Counted from the stretch's first letter, positions 54,530-62,663 are shown. The stretch: DNA of 64,000 bases from JAGVPT01 sp049578505 (GCA_049578505.1 JBAUMC010000033.1:1-64000); one strand, 5' to 3'. Program-made: numbers and translations. The notes: generated by a model not told the origin, from the letters alone.

Positions 54530-55864
54530 TTACCGGCTCCTTCGCATCACCGCGGCAAAGAAACCGTCCGTTCCGTGGATGTGTGGCTTGAGCCGAAAGT
54601 ATTTCCCCTCCGACAACGATTCAAGCTGATAACGACTGAGGATTACAGATGGTTGCATGATTTCAAATTGAGGATGTGCATCTAAAAACTTTTCAACAAC
54701 TTCCTCATTTTCAGACTTCATCATCGTGCAGGTTGAGTAAATCAGCCTCCCATGTATTTTTACGCAGCGCGAATAATGATCGAGAATTTTCGATTGTTTA
54801 TTTTTTAATTCCTCAATCGACTGGGGGGTTACCGTCCATTTCATTCCTGGATTGCGGCGGAGAGTGCCAAGGCCGCTGCACGGAGCATCGACGAGAACAT
54901 TGTCAGCCGCATCGACGAGCGCCGGCGGCAGTTCACCTTCATCAACTTTGCAAATCCTAATAGTATCGACACCGCTCCGGCGGATACGTTTACGTAATCC
55001 TTCCAAGCGATAGGAATTCGTATCGAGGGCAAAGATGACCCCGCGGTTTTTCATTAGTGCGGCAAGCGCAAGTGATTTCCCGCCTCCGCCCGCGCATGCA
55101 TCCACGACTTTCGAAGTCGGCTTCGGGTCAACCAATAGGGCAAGTATTTGGCTCCCTTCGTCCTGAACTTCAAAAAATCCTTTGCGAAAGGCATCGAGAT
55201 TAAAAATGTTTATCTTCCTTCGAACAGTCAGGCCTGTCTGGGAAAACTTAGTACGCTCGGTGTCAATATTTTCTTTCGACAATGCTGCCTGGCAATCCTC
55301 GACGCCAGCCTTCAATGTATTCACACGAAGCGTCAACGGGGCGGAAGTATTGAACGCAACACACATGCGAACAGTTTCATCTTCTCCGTACGCGTTATGC
55401 CATTCCTTAATCATCCATTCAGGGAAAGAGTACACGAGAGAAAGATGCGCAGCGTCACTACCGTGCGGTCCGGATTCCCCCTCCAATCTATCATTTCGCT
55501 CCTTCGCTTCGTTGAGGATGAGCATGAGTGATTGTTCTTCAACGGAATCGGCCTCCAGCTCTTTGGCAAGTGTTTCCACCTCATCTCCGGCAACGGTCGC
55601 TCGATACACAAGACACTGCAAAAACGTCGCTTGGTTTTCAGGTAACGTAAGAAATTTTTTCCCCGAGGTTTCGCTGAGCCACTCTATTCTTTTTTTGTGC
55701 CGAAGCATTCCATACACGGTCTCGGCAATAAACCTGCGGTCATGCGAGCCGAGATATTTGTGAGATCGAAAGAAAGTATCGATGGTGCTATCGGCCGGAT
55801 GTTCACTGCGATTAATAAGGTCATACACTTCAACAGTATGACCGATAAGCGAAGATTTTTTCAA
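54530..55864 (-). CDS. rsmB: 16S rRNA m5C967 methyltransferase
   Basis: The 444-residue protein has an N-terminal NusB-like RNA-binding domain (about residues 1-140) and a C-terminal NOL1/NOP2/Sun methyltransferase domain: VVDACAGGGGKSLALAALM (SAM site), VLVDAPCSGLGTLRRNPG (general Cys) and LIYSTCTMMKSENE (catalytic Cys). The start is TTG 55864 three bases after the preceding stop, so translational coupling with the isoaspartyl peptidase is likely. It methylates C967 of 16S rRNA. Confidence 0.92.
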   Translation of the reverse strand: MKKSSLIGHTVEVYDLINRSEHPADSTIDTFFRSHKYLGSHDRRFIAETVYGMLRHKKRIEWLSETSGKKFLTLPENQATFLQCLVYRATVAGDEVETLAKELEADSVEEQSLMLILNEAKERNDRLEGESGPHGSDAAHLSLVYSFPEWMIKEWHNAYGEDETVRMCVAFNTSAPLTLRVNTLKAGVEDCQAALSKENIDTERTKFSQTGLTVRRKINIFNLDAFRKGFFEVQDEGSQILALLVDPKPTSKVVDACAGGGGKSLALAALMKNRGVIFALDTNSYRLEGLRKRIRRSGVDTIRICKVDEGELPPALVDAADNVLVDAPCSGLGTLRRNPGMKWTVTPQSIEELKNKQSKILDHYSRCVKIHGRLIYSTCTMMKSENEEVVEKFLDAHPQFEIMQPSVILSRYQLESLSEGKYFRLKPHIHGTDGFFAAVMRRSR

Positions 55865-55867
55865 GGA

Positions 55868-56776
55868 TTATACTTCAACGACGTCAGAATTCATTTCAGA
55901 TGTTCGATATGCCCGTGCCATACGCGGCGTATTGAATGCGACGGCTGGAACCCCATTTTTGTTCAATACGATTACACCCCCGAAACCATCCGCTTTTTTT
56001 TCCAATTGTTGAATCGATTGTTTTGCCGCAGCAGCCGGATCGCCGCCGTTGTATTCCATTAAATCGACAAGTGTCTTTGCCAGCACAACTTTTATGATCG
56101 CTTCTCCCCAGCCGGTGCACGACGCCCCGCCGACGGAACTGTCGGCATACGTTCCGCAGCCGATGAGGGGAGAATCGCCAACCCTGCCGGGGTACTTATT
56201 CGGAGTACCACCGGTAGAAGTCCCTGATGCGATGACCCCGTTGCGATCGACAGCAACCGCGCCAACCGTGTCATGGGGTGTCTTTTTTCTAAAAGCATCC
56301 TTTGTCGAGATATTTTTCTTTCCGCTCTGAACTTCTTTCCACCGCTCCAGTTCTCGGCCGACGAGCAGGTCGTCTTTCGCACATTGTGCAATTCCGTGCT
56401 CTTTTGCAAACCTCACGGCCCCGCTACCGGCAAGCAGAATATGTTCGCTTTTATCCATGATGATCCGAGCAAGAGAAATGGGATTACGGATGTTTTGAAC
56501 TGCGGCGACAGCCCCCGCACGAAACGTAGTACCATCCATAATGCTCGCATCAAGCTCGATCTCACCAATCGAGTTTACGAACGAACCGCGGCCCGCATCG
56601 AAGGTCGGGTCATCTTCCATGAGATTGATCGCTTTTTCGACGGCTTCTACCGCATCCCCGCCCTTCGAAAGAATGTTCCAACCGACCGCAAGCGCTTTGC
56701 GCACGCCGCCCCGGTGTGCTTCAACAAGATCGTCTGGAATATCCCATGCACCTCCGTGCACGATAAACGAGATCAT
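55868..56776 (-). CDS. Isoaspartyl peptidase/L-asparaginase (Ntn hydrolase)
   Basis: About 302 residues from ATG 56776, four bases past the upstream kinase stop; the frame continues into that gene but family similarity starts at ISFIVHGGAWDIPDD. The self-cleavage site and nucleophile threonine are in HDTVGAVAVD (about residue 170). VNSIGEIELDASIMDG and GCGTYADSSVGGASCTGWGE carry the other family motifs. It cleaves isoaspartyl dipeptides and has asparaginase activity. The stop lies three bases before rsmB. Confidence 0.9.
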   Translation of the reverse strand: MISFIVHGGAWDIPDDLVEAHRGGVRKALAVGWNILSKGGDAVEAVEKAINLMEDDPTFDAGRGSFVNSIGEIELDASIMDGTTFRAGAVAAVQNIRNPISLARIIMDKSEHILLAGSGAVRFAKEHGIAQCAKDDLLVGRELERWKEVQSGKKNISTKDAFRKKTPHDTVGAVAVDRNGVIASGTSTGGTPNKYPGRVGDSPLIGCGTYADSSVGGASCTGWGEAIIKVVLAKTLVDLMEYNGGDPAAAAKQSIQQLEKKADGFGGVIVLNKNGVPAVAFNTPRMARAYRTSEMNSDVVEV

Positions 56777-56780
56777 ACGC

Positions 56781-57911
56781 TTATTCCAATGGTAAACTGA
56801 AGTAGAAAGAACTGCCGATGTGCTCTTTGCTTTCAACCCAAATTTTACCCCCGTGAGCTTCAACGATATTTTTACAGATCGCGAGACCAAGCCCGGTTCC
56901 CTTGTCCCCATTTGAGGAGGATGTCACAATTTGCCGGTACTTATCGAATATGAAGGGAATTTCTTTAGCCGGAATTCCGATACCGTTATCTTTAACACAG
57001 ATTACGGCATAAGGCTTCTCCGTTCCAACTGTCTTTAAGTGTGGATCCAACTCCCCGGTGCCCTCCACCGTAACGACGATCTGGCCCTGTTGGCCGGTAA
57101 ACTTGATGCCGTTCATCAAAAGGTTGTCCATTACCTGCTCGATCTTTGCATAGTCGGCCGACACGGAAATCGCGGCAGAGCGATACGCCTTTTTAAAGGT
57201 AATGGCTCTCTTCATTGCGAGCGGTTTCATTTGCATCAGCGAGTGGTCAATCAGCTTCGTCAAATCCATCGGATTTTTGTTGAGTGTTACATACTCCGAT
57301 TCGAGTTTGGACAGGTCGAGAATATCATTAATCAGGTCGAGCATTTGTTCGCTCGCCTGCTCGACCGTTTGCAGCATTTCATTCCTGTCCTGTTCGGTCA
57401 GGTTCTTTTCTTCCATCATCAATTGTGTAAATGCGCGGACCGCGGTGAGCGGACCGCGAAGGTCATGGACCAACATTGAAAAGAAGTCGGATTGGAGCTC
57501 CTTCACTTTTCTCTCGGCCATCGTCATCCGCAGGATGGATTTAACGCGGACGATAAGTTCATTCGTGTCGATTGGCTTTATAAGATATTCGTTCACTCCC
57601 AGGTCAAACCCGCGTTCCATAGAGTGAGGATCGCGCACAAAGCCCGTGAGAAAAATGACGGGGAGATCTTTTGTCTTTTTATGAACGCGAATGCGGGAAA
57701 GCGTTTCAAACCCGTCCAAACCCGGCATGAGAATATCGAGGAGTACCAGGTCGATTTTTTCTCTTTCCAGCACGGCGAGCCCTTCTTCGCCCGTCGCCGC
57801 CCGGAACACCTTGTAATTCTCGTGCGCCAATACAACTGCGAGCGCGTCGACGTTAGATCTTTCATCATCAACGATGAGGATTGCATACGTTTCTTGGAGC
57901 GGCTCTTTCAT
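56781..57911 (-). CDS. Response regulator-histidine kinase (REC-HisKA-HATPase)
   Basis: The 376-residue protein has an N-terminal receiver domain (about 8-125) with the phospho-Asp in DLVLLDILMPG, then a HisKA dimerisation helix with the phospho-His in SMLVHDLRGPLTAV (about residue 150) and a HATPase domain with DNLLMNGIKFTG (N box), VKDNGIGIPA (G1) and GDKGTGLGLAICKN (G2). No membrane or sensor domain is present, so it is cytoplasmic and receives its signal by phosphotransfer to the receiver. No output regulator is adjacent. Confidence 0.92.
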   Translation of the reverse strand: MKEPLQETYAILIVDDERSNVDALAVVLAHENYKVFRAATGEEGLAVLEREKIDLVLLDILMPGLDGFETLSRIRVHKKTKDLPVIFLTGFVRDPHSMERGFDLGVNEYLIKPIDTNELIVRVKSILRMTMAERKVKELQSDFFSMLVHDLRGPLTAVRAFTQLMMEEKNLTEQDRNEMLQTVEQASEQMLDLINDILDLSKLESEYVTLNKNPMDLTKLIDHSLMQMKPLAMKRAITFKKAYRSAAISVSADYAKIEQVMDNLLMNGIKFTGQQGQIVVTVEGTGELDPHLKTVGTEKPYAVICVKDNGIGIPAKEIPFIFDKYRQIVTSSSNGDKGTGLGLAICKNIVEAHGGKIWVESKEHIGSSFYFSLPLE

Positions 57912-58126
57912 GCTCAGCTAAAATAGAAAAATTGCGCTGGAATTGCAAGGAAGCCAAATAGACGGTGCTGGCTCAATTATGAAAGGAGTGGCTCAATTTG
58001 AATTTTGACACACGAAATGAAGGCTCGCAGAGGGAAACGGGCACGGTTAGTGATATTGCAATTGAAAACGGGAAGTGTGATATTGTACGAGATCATTCCG
58101 ACAATTCGCAAAGAAGGGGTCCCCAC

Positions 58127-59740
58127 ATGCCAAAAGTTAATCTTGATGCTTTAATAGCACGAGAAAATCTTGATATTAGATCAAAAAATAAAACGGGACA
58201 TGGTGTAAGAAATCCCGTCATTTCTATAAATGAGCTGAAATTTGATAATGCTACCTTTACGAGTCTTAGAAAGCCAGATTTTCAAAGAGTAACATCAGAA
58301 TGGGACCCAGAAAAAGTGTGCGGATTGATAGACAGTTTTATTAAGGCCGATACAATACCAGCCGTTATTCTTTGGCAGTCGCCAAGTCGGTACAGATTTA
58401 TTATAGATGGTTCGCATCGTCTAAGCGCATTGGCGGCGTGGGTTAATAACGATTATGGTGATGGAGAAAAATCAAAACTATTCACCGATGAAATATCAAA
58501 GACACAATTAAAATTTGCGGAAGAAACACGTGAATTGGTCAATTCAACCATCGGAGAATTTAAAGACTATGCAGACATAAAAAGCAAAAAACATAGCAAC
58601 AGTTCTTTTGCTCTAAAGGCGAGACAATTATTCCAAATTGGGGTGCCAGTCCAATATTTAGAGGCCGATAGCGGGAAAAGTGCCGAAAATACCTTTTTAA
58701 AAATAAATAGGGAGCCCGTAAAAATAAATGATACTGAATTGACGTTAATTGAATGTAGGAATAAGCCAAACGCCATTGCCACAAGAGCAATTGTCAATTC
58801 CGGGACCGGACATGAGTATTGGTCCAAATTCTCAAAGGTGAAAAAAAATACAATTAAAATCTTATCTAAGCAAATCAATGAAATGCTATTTTTGCCTTCA
58901 TTAGAGAACAAAACAGTAAAGACATTGGATCTGCCAATTGCCGGGAAGCTATATTCAGAACAAACCCTTTTATTGATATTTGACCTTGTTAATAACATTA
59001 ATGGTGTTACTATTAGAAAAAAGAAAAAGGGAAAGGGTTTGAATAAAAAAATAGAAGTATTAGTGAATGACATAGAATTGAAAGACGATAAAAGGGGAAA
59101 TGATACAATCAAATATCTTAAAAAGTGTAAAAAGATTATCAAAAGAATTAATAGTAAAGACCCCTCTTCTCTTGGACTACATCCGGCGGTGTATTTCTAT
59201 TCTTCACAGGGACAACATAAGCCAGCGTCTTTCCATTCCATCGTTGCATTGATAATGGATTTTGAAAGAAATAGTTGGTATCGAAAGTTCTATGACATAA
59301 GAGAAAAATTTGAAAGATTCCTAATTTTAAACGATGATCTTGTTCAACAAATTGGTAGAAAATACAGAAGCGCCGCGAACGGTGTTTCCAAAATTAAGGG
59401 ATTTTATAGCCTTGTATTGGATATTATAGGGGTTGAACCGGCGAAAAAACTAAAAAATAAAACGATAGTAGCAAAAATTAGAGAGAATGAAAATTATAGC
59501 TATCTGCGGATTGCTAAGGTCCCAGACGATACCGAGGCAGAAGATTTTGATGCTGCAAGAATCTCTGAAGCGGTAATCAGTGAAAAGTTAAGGGGGGAAA
59601 TTAAATGCAAATATTGTCACGGTTATATGCATACTAAATCGATTTCGGGGGATCATATCGTTAAAAAAAGAGAGGGTGGCAAGGGGAAAAGAGGAAATTT
59701 ACAATTAGCACATCCGTATTGTAATGCAATCAATAATTGA
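58127..59740 (+). CDS. DUF262/ParB-like protein with C-terminal HNH endonuclease motif
   Basis: About 537 residues from ATG 58127, with AAGGGG eight bases upstream; the frame is open to 57998, but that part overlaps the element end. The N-terminal part has PDFQRVTSEWDPEKVCGLIDSF and IIDGSHRLSALAAWVN, the layout of DUF262/ParB-like NTPase domains. The C-terminus has CKYCHGYMHTKSISGDHIV and RGNLQLAHPYCNAINN, an HNH nuclease with a zinc CxxC...C site. DUF262-plus-nuclease proteins include type IV restriction enzymes such as GmrSD and other phage-defence proteins. Codons are very AT-rich. Likely defence cargo, by inference; the middle region (about 200-450) is unassigned. Confidence 0.75.
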   Translation: MPKVNLDALIARENLDIRSKNKTGHGVRNPVISINELKFDNATFTSLRKPDFQRVTSEWDPEKVCGLIDSFIKADTIPAVILWQSPSRYRFIIDGSHRLSALAAWVNNDYGDGEKSKLFTDEISKTQLKFAEETRELVNSTIGEFKDYADIKSKKHSNSSFALKARQLFQIGVPVQYLEADSGKSAENTFLKINREPVKINDTELTLIECRNKPNAIATRAIVNSGTGHEYWSKFSKVKKNTIKILSKQINEMLFLPSLENKTVKTLDLPIAGKLYSEQTLLLIFDLVNNINGVTIRKKKKGKGLNKKIEVLVNDIELKDDKRGNDTIKYLKKCKKIIKRINSKDPSSLGLHPAVYFYSSQGQHKPASFHSIVALIMDFERNSWYRKFYDIREKFERFLILNDDLVQQIGRKYRSAANGVSKIKGFYSLVLDIIGVEPAKKLKNKTIVAKIRENENYSYLRIAKVPDDTEAEDFDAARISEAVISEKLRGEIKCKYCHGYMHTKSISGDHIVKKREGGKGKRGNLQLAHPYCNAINN

Positions 59741-59759
59741 AAAATAATTAATTTTTCTC

Positions 59760-59788
59760 TTGACAAGGTATAATTTATACTTTATATT
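59760..59788 (+). promoter_or_regulatory. Strong sigma70-type promoter of the HTH gene
   Basis: TTGACA (59760-59765), 17 bp, TATATT (59783-59788). The predicted start of transcription falls almost on the ATG at 59795 and there is no Shine-Dalgarno, so the mRNA may be leaderless. Confidence 0.65.
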
Positions 59789-59793
59789 ATACC
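59767..59793 (+). promoter_or_regulatory. Palindromic operator overlapping promoter
   Basis: GGTATAAT and ATTATACC are perfect 8-bp inverted repeats covering the -10 region. They suggest autoregulation by the small HTH protein. TTATACTTTAT inside the palindrome recurs at 60022-60032, between the HTH gene and the transposase. Confidence 0.5.
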
Positions 59794-59794
59794 C

Positions 59795-59995
59795 ATGACA
59801 ACGAGAGAAATAAAACAATTTAATTCGGATGAATATTATACCGTTGAAGAGGCGGCAAGCTTCTTAGGTATCAAGGAATCTGCAATCCGAAATTACTTAT
59901 CACTCGGAAGATTGATAACGTATAAGATTAAAAGCTTGACGTTGTTGAAGGCCGATGAAGTAAGACGATGGAAAGACCATCAACGTAAACGCTGA
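59795..59995 (+). CDS. Excisionase/MerR-type helix-turn-helix protein
   Basis: The 66-residue protein is one winged-helix DNA-binding domain of the HTH_17/excisionase kind: YYTVEEAASFLGIKESAIRNYLSLGRL followed by the wing (ITYKIKSLTLLKADEVRRW, split here). Small proteins of this kind act as recombination directionality factors or repressors. It lies between the nuclease-like gene and the transposase, has a strong promoter with a palindrome, and may repress itself and tune transposase expression. Confidence 0.85.
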   Translation: MTTREIKQFNSDEYYTVEEAASFLGIKESAIRNYLSLGRLITYKIKSLTLLKADEVRRWKDHQRKR

Positions 59996-60054
59996 TTTTT
60001 TTTGCTTTCTTAGTGTATATGTTATACTTTATCAACTTAGAAAACTAAATAAAC

Positions 60055-60086
60055 GGGCTTGCAAATGTTTGAGCATCTACAAGCCC
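60055..60086 (+). other. Stem-loop before transposase gene
   Basis: GGGCTTG and CAAGCCC form a 7-bp stem with an 18-nt loop, followed by TTTC. It could attenuate read-through into the transposase gene, whose start is 91 bp downstream. Confidence 0.45.
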
Positions 60087-60176
60087 TTTCAAATCAATGC
60101 CCGAATGAATGAGCATCAACTCTACAAAGTAAATGTAGTTCATTGCGGGTTAAAAATCAATATAGGAGCTATCGCA

Positions 60177-61016
60177 ATGAACACACTACCAATTGAAAAG
60201 AAAATCTTAATCCTTTCCCTTCTCGCTGAAGGGAATTCACTCCGCACAATCTCCCGTGTATCCGGTGTTGCTCGCAACACAATTAGTAGCCTTCTTTTGG
60301 ATGCAGGAGAAAAAGCGGGTGAGATTATGAATCGTGAAATGGTAAATCTGAAAGTAAGCAAATTACAAGTCGATGAAATTTGGACTTTTGTTGGCAAGAA
60401 GCAAAAGATGTTAAAGCCAGAAGAGATGAACACAGATCTTGGCGATCAATATGTATTCGTTGCGTTAGATGCTGAGACTAAACTTGTTCCCGCTTTCAGT
60501 GTTGGTAAGCGGACCGGAGAAATGGCTCATTCGTTTATGAAAGAATTGCAACAAAGAATTATTTCACGCTTCCAACTTACAACCGACGCTTTCGCTCCAT
60601 ACTTCAATGCAGTTGATTCCGTTTTCGGGGAAGATATTGACTACGGACAAATTCACAAAGAGTATAGGGAAGATTCCAAAGGCGAACGGCGATATTCCCC
60701 CGGCCAGATTGCGAGGGTGATAATACGTCCTTTAATTGGAAATCCGAAACGGAAGCATATTTCTACAAGTTATATTGAGCGACAAAATTTGACAATGAGA
60801 ATGCAGATGCGAAGATTCACTCGGCTGACAAATGGATTCTCAAGAAGCCTTAAACACTTAGAAGCCGCATTAGCTTTACATTTTTTCCATTACAATTGGA
60901 TGAGGATTCACGAAACGCTGAAAGTGACCCCGGCAATGGAAGCAGGAATTAGTAAGCACTTGACCACATGGGAAGATTTTTTGAGTTGGGATAACGAACA
61001 AAGGATAGCGGCGTAA
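60177..61016 (+). CDS. IS1-family transposase
   Basis: About 279 residues from ATG 60177 with AGGAG upstream; the frame is open to 60069 without support. An N-terminal HTH (SLRTISRVSGVARNTISSLL) is followed by a DDE catalytic domain: KLQVDEIWTFVGKK (first Asp), LTTDAFAPYFNAVD (second Asp) and STSYIERQNLTMRMQMRRFTRL (Glu), then LEAALALHFFHYNWMRIHETL. It is read in one frame, unlike classic E. coli IS1 with its frameshift. It is expected to act on the GGTGCTGG-type ends and give 8-9 bp target duplications, which matches what is seen here. All catalytic residues are present. Confidence 0.92.
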   Translation: MNTLPIEKKILILSLLAEGNSLRTISRVSGVARNTISSLLLDAGEKAGEIMNREMVNLKVSKLQVDEIWTFVGKKQKMLKPEEMNTDLGDQYVFVALDAETKLVPAFSVGKRTGEMAHSFMKELQQRIISRFQLTTDAFAPYFNAVDSVFGEDIDYGQIHKEYREDSKGERRYSPGQIARVIIRPLIGNPKRKHISTSYIERQNLTMRMQMRRFTRLTNGFSRSLKHLEAALALHFFHYNWMRIHETLKVTPAMEAGISKHLTTWEDFLSWDNEQRIAA

Positions 61017-61028
61017 GAAGAGGATAGA

Positions 61029-61436
61029 TCATTTTTTCGTGCATTCTTTCTTTATCTCTAACAAATACTTCATTGACATATCTGAAGCACGTGGATCGGG
61101 TTCGTAGTTATTGTATCTTGCGGTTATAGAACTATTGAAGAGCCATTGGTATTTTGCCGCGATAGAATTCAAATCGCGCCACGTTAAAATAACAAGCCGA
61201 TCATGCATAGAATGACCATCCGCACGCAACCTTGTATGATAGTCATCGAATGAATTGTACGTGGTAGTTACCCCTCCTGATACTTCTGTTAAGGGAAATA
61301 TTTTTGACCTAACGTAATGGAGTGCAGAATAAAAGCAAACTATTACAGTCCATTGAACAGATTTTTTCCCCGTGTGAAGCATGGTAGCGATTTCTTCATC
61401 ATGCTTCGCATGATTAAGCTCAAGTGGGTTCGACAT
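61029..61436 (-). CDS. HEPN-like protein (putative toxin or nuclease)
   Basis: The 135-residue protein is mainly helical. The stretch WTVIVCFYSALHYVRSKIF and the later GHSMHDRLVILTWRDLNSIAAKYQWLFNSSITARYNN strongly resemble HEPN-fold proteins (FY-x-A-L-H helix, H-x3-R pocket, S-x2-ARY), many of which are RNases in toxin-antitoxin or phage-defence systems. A canonical R-x4-6-H is not certain. Its start lies 17 bp inside the previous gene, so the two are coupled. A toxin-like role is inference; the family match is from pattern alone. Confidence 0.6.
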   Translation of the reverse strand: MSNPLELNHAKHDEEIATMLHTGKKSVQWTVIVCFYSALHYVRSKIFPLTEVSGGVTTTYNSFDDYHTRLRADGHSMHDRLVILTWRDLNSIAAKYQWLFNSSITARYNNYEPDPRASDMSMKYLLEIKKECTKK

Positions 61437-61962
61437 AGGAGAGGCTATATCCGTCTGAACTCATTGCGGAATCATCTAACTGTTTTGTTACCGGCATTAG
61501 AACAAACGACCAGCTTATTGCCGCAACCATTTTTTGTTTCTCTCTAAGAAAAACGTAAATCCCTTCTATTTTCTCAGAATAAAAATCATCCGAGTTGAGC
61601 ATGTAAAGGGTTCCAAAGAAAGAAAATCCTTGTGTGCGAATTTTCATTCCATAGGGACGAATTTGGAATTTGCTTTTCAATTCAGAATAAATTTCTTCCG
61701 AAATTCTAACCGCTTCGTTTCTTAGAGCGATATGTTGTTGCTGAATAATTTTCTCATGCTCTTTCATTCCTATCTCGATCCCACTGACGCGAGCATTCGT
61801 TATCTCATCACTGATTAACCTGTCGGTAGTTATCCAACCAGAAGAAGTTTCAGCGTCGAGATTCATTGTAACTGGATTATACATAGGCAAACCGGAATGT
61901 TTATCCTTTTGGGCACTTGGAATATAGATTTTCGGATCAATATATGCAACAACAGAGCGCAC
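61420..61962 (-). CDS. Unknown protein paired with the HEPN-like gene
   Basis: I do not recognise this 180-residue protein. It starts at GTG 61962 with GGGGA upstream. It is soluble, with a short N-terminal beta region (RSVVAYIDPKIYIPSA), a long helix (about residues 50-100, ISDEITNARVSGIEIGMKEHEKIIQQQHIALRNEAV in sections) and a beta-rich C-terminal part. It overlaps the HEPN-like gene by 17 bp, the organisation expected of a toxin-antitoxin or two-component defence unit. It could be the antitoxin or a sensor. Confidence 0.6.
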   Translation of the reverse strand: MRSVVAYIDPKIYIPSAQKDKHSGLPMYNPVTMNLDAETSSGWITTDRLISDEITNARVSGIEIGMKEHEKIIQQQHIALRNEAVRISEEIYSELKSKFQIRPYGMKIRTQGFSFFGTLYMLNSDDFYSEKIEGIYVFLREKQKMVAAISWSFVLMPVTKQLDDSAMSSDGYSLSYVEPT

Positions 61963-62083
61963 AGATTCATCCCCGTATTACAAGTATCGACACAATTAGA
62001 GTCATTCTTGAGGTAGCGTATGGTATGTATATATATTTCAAACTGAGCCACTCAAGCTCAAATTGAGCCAGCACCGAATAGAC

Positions 62084-62214
62084 GGTAATGTCTTAATTTG
62101 AAAATAACTTTTAATATTAAGTCCTGTCATGCCCGCGAAAGCGGGCATCCATATCGATTAAGAACAAAAACATGGATTCCCGCGTCCGCTGGAATGACAA
62201 ATTCAGACGCTACC
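62084..62214. mobile_element. Non-coding MITE-like element, copy D, adjacent to the transposon
   Basis: The 131-bp element has ends GGTAATGTCTTAATTTGA and the reverse complement of GGTAGCGTCTGAATTTGT (14 of 18 matching), inside which TGCCCGCGAAAGCGGGCA and ATGGATTCCCGC...GGAATGAC make hairpins. It is flanked by a perfect GAATAGAC on each side (62076-62083, 62215-62222). The left copy is also the right flank of the large transposon. Confidence 0.8.
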
Positions 62215-62245
62215 GAATAGACCCTGCTCGTAACATTATAATGCA

Positions 62246-62270
62246 AAAAGCCAGATCGACTCTGGCTTTT
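62246..62270 (-). terminator. Bidirectional hairpin terminator
   Basis: AAAAGCCAGA and TCTGGCTTTT form a 10-bp perfect stem with a 5-nt loop, with T runs on both strands. It ends the zinc-ribbon gene on the reverse strand, 25 bp after its stop. Confidence 0.85.
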
Positions 62271-62294
62271 CTGTAATTCCTACGCGGCAACCGC

Positions 62295-62543
62295 TCAATG
62301 ACTGTGCGCGACGTTGACGACGTGACCGCACATCGCGCATCTAACCTCCTGCTTGTCGATATCATGAAATTGTTTTTCGATATACCGAAGGCCAAAAAAA
62401 AGGATGAAGGAAAATATGAAAAACAATTCGAACGGCAACACAAAGAGGGAAATACCAAAAGATATAATGGCTAGCGATGTCAATGCAAACAACGTCATAA
62501 TGCTTTTGCGATGAACCATGGCACCACATTTCGGACAACTCAT
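62295..62543 (-). CDS. Small zinc-ribbon membrane protein
   Basis: The 82-residue protein begins MSCPKCGAMVHRKS and ends EVRCAMCGHVVN, so two CxxC halves could form one zinc ribbon. Between them are two membrane helices (about residues 16-36 and 38-54). The start ATG 62543 has GGAGG upstream. Role unknown; small zinc-ribbon membrane proteins often take part in stress or signalling. It is preceded by an inverted repeat at 62566-62663. Confidence 0.75.
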   Translation of the reverse strand: MSCPKCGAMVHRKSIMTLFALTSLAIISFGISLFVLPFELFFIFSFILFFGLRYIEKQFHDIDKQEVRCAMCGHVVNVAHSH

Positions 62544-62565
62544 TCTTCATTCCTCCCTGTTTGTG

Positions 62566-62663
62566 TGAAAGATTTTGAAATCAGCCTGCATATATATATC
62601 AAATGCATCTGAAAGCTGTTGTGATTTCAATCATTTATTTTCATTGAGTGTGAAAATCTTTCA
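62566..62663. promoter_or_regulatory. Bulged inverted repeat upstream of the zinc-ribbon gene
   Basis: TGAAAGATTTT (62566-62576) pairs perfectly with AAAATCTTTCA (62653-62663), and TGAAATCA (62576-62583) with TGATTTCA (62622-62629). It may be a leader structure or operator; the remainder of the space up to 62840 shows no feature I can name. Confidence 0.45.

Larger units (their letters stand above)
57964..62075 (+). mobile_element. IS1-family transposon with passenger genes
   Basis: This 4.1-kb AT-rich insert begins GGTGCTGGCTCAATT and ends with its exact reverse complement; after a divergent 9-bp stretch, GTGGCTCAATTTGAA (57988-58002) and GTGGCTCAGTTTGAA (reverse strand of 62037-62051) add an inner repeat at the same spacing. 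It is flanked by AAATAGAC (57956-57963) and GAATAGAC (62076-62083), an 8-bp duplication with one difference. Inside are a DUF262/HNH-like protein, an HTH protein, an IS1-family transposase and an overlapping reverse-strand pair. No separate transposase ends (GGTGCTGG) lie nearer to the transposase, so the whole unit appears to be the mobile unit. Confidence 0.85.

Noticed and set aside
60055..61030. A separate, smaller insertion sequence around the transposase
   Set aside because: No GGTGCTGG-type inverted ends or duplicated flank were found close to the transposase; the only matching ends are at 57964 and 62075.
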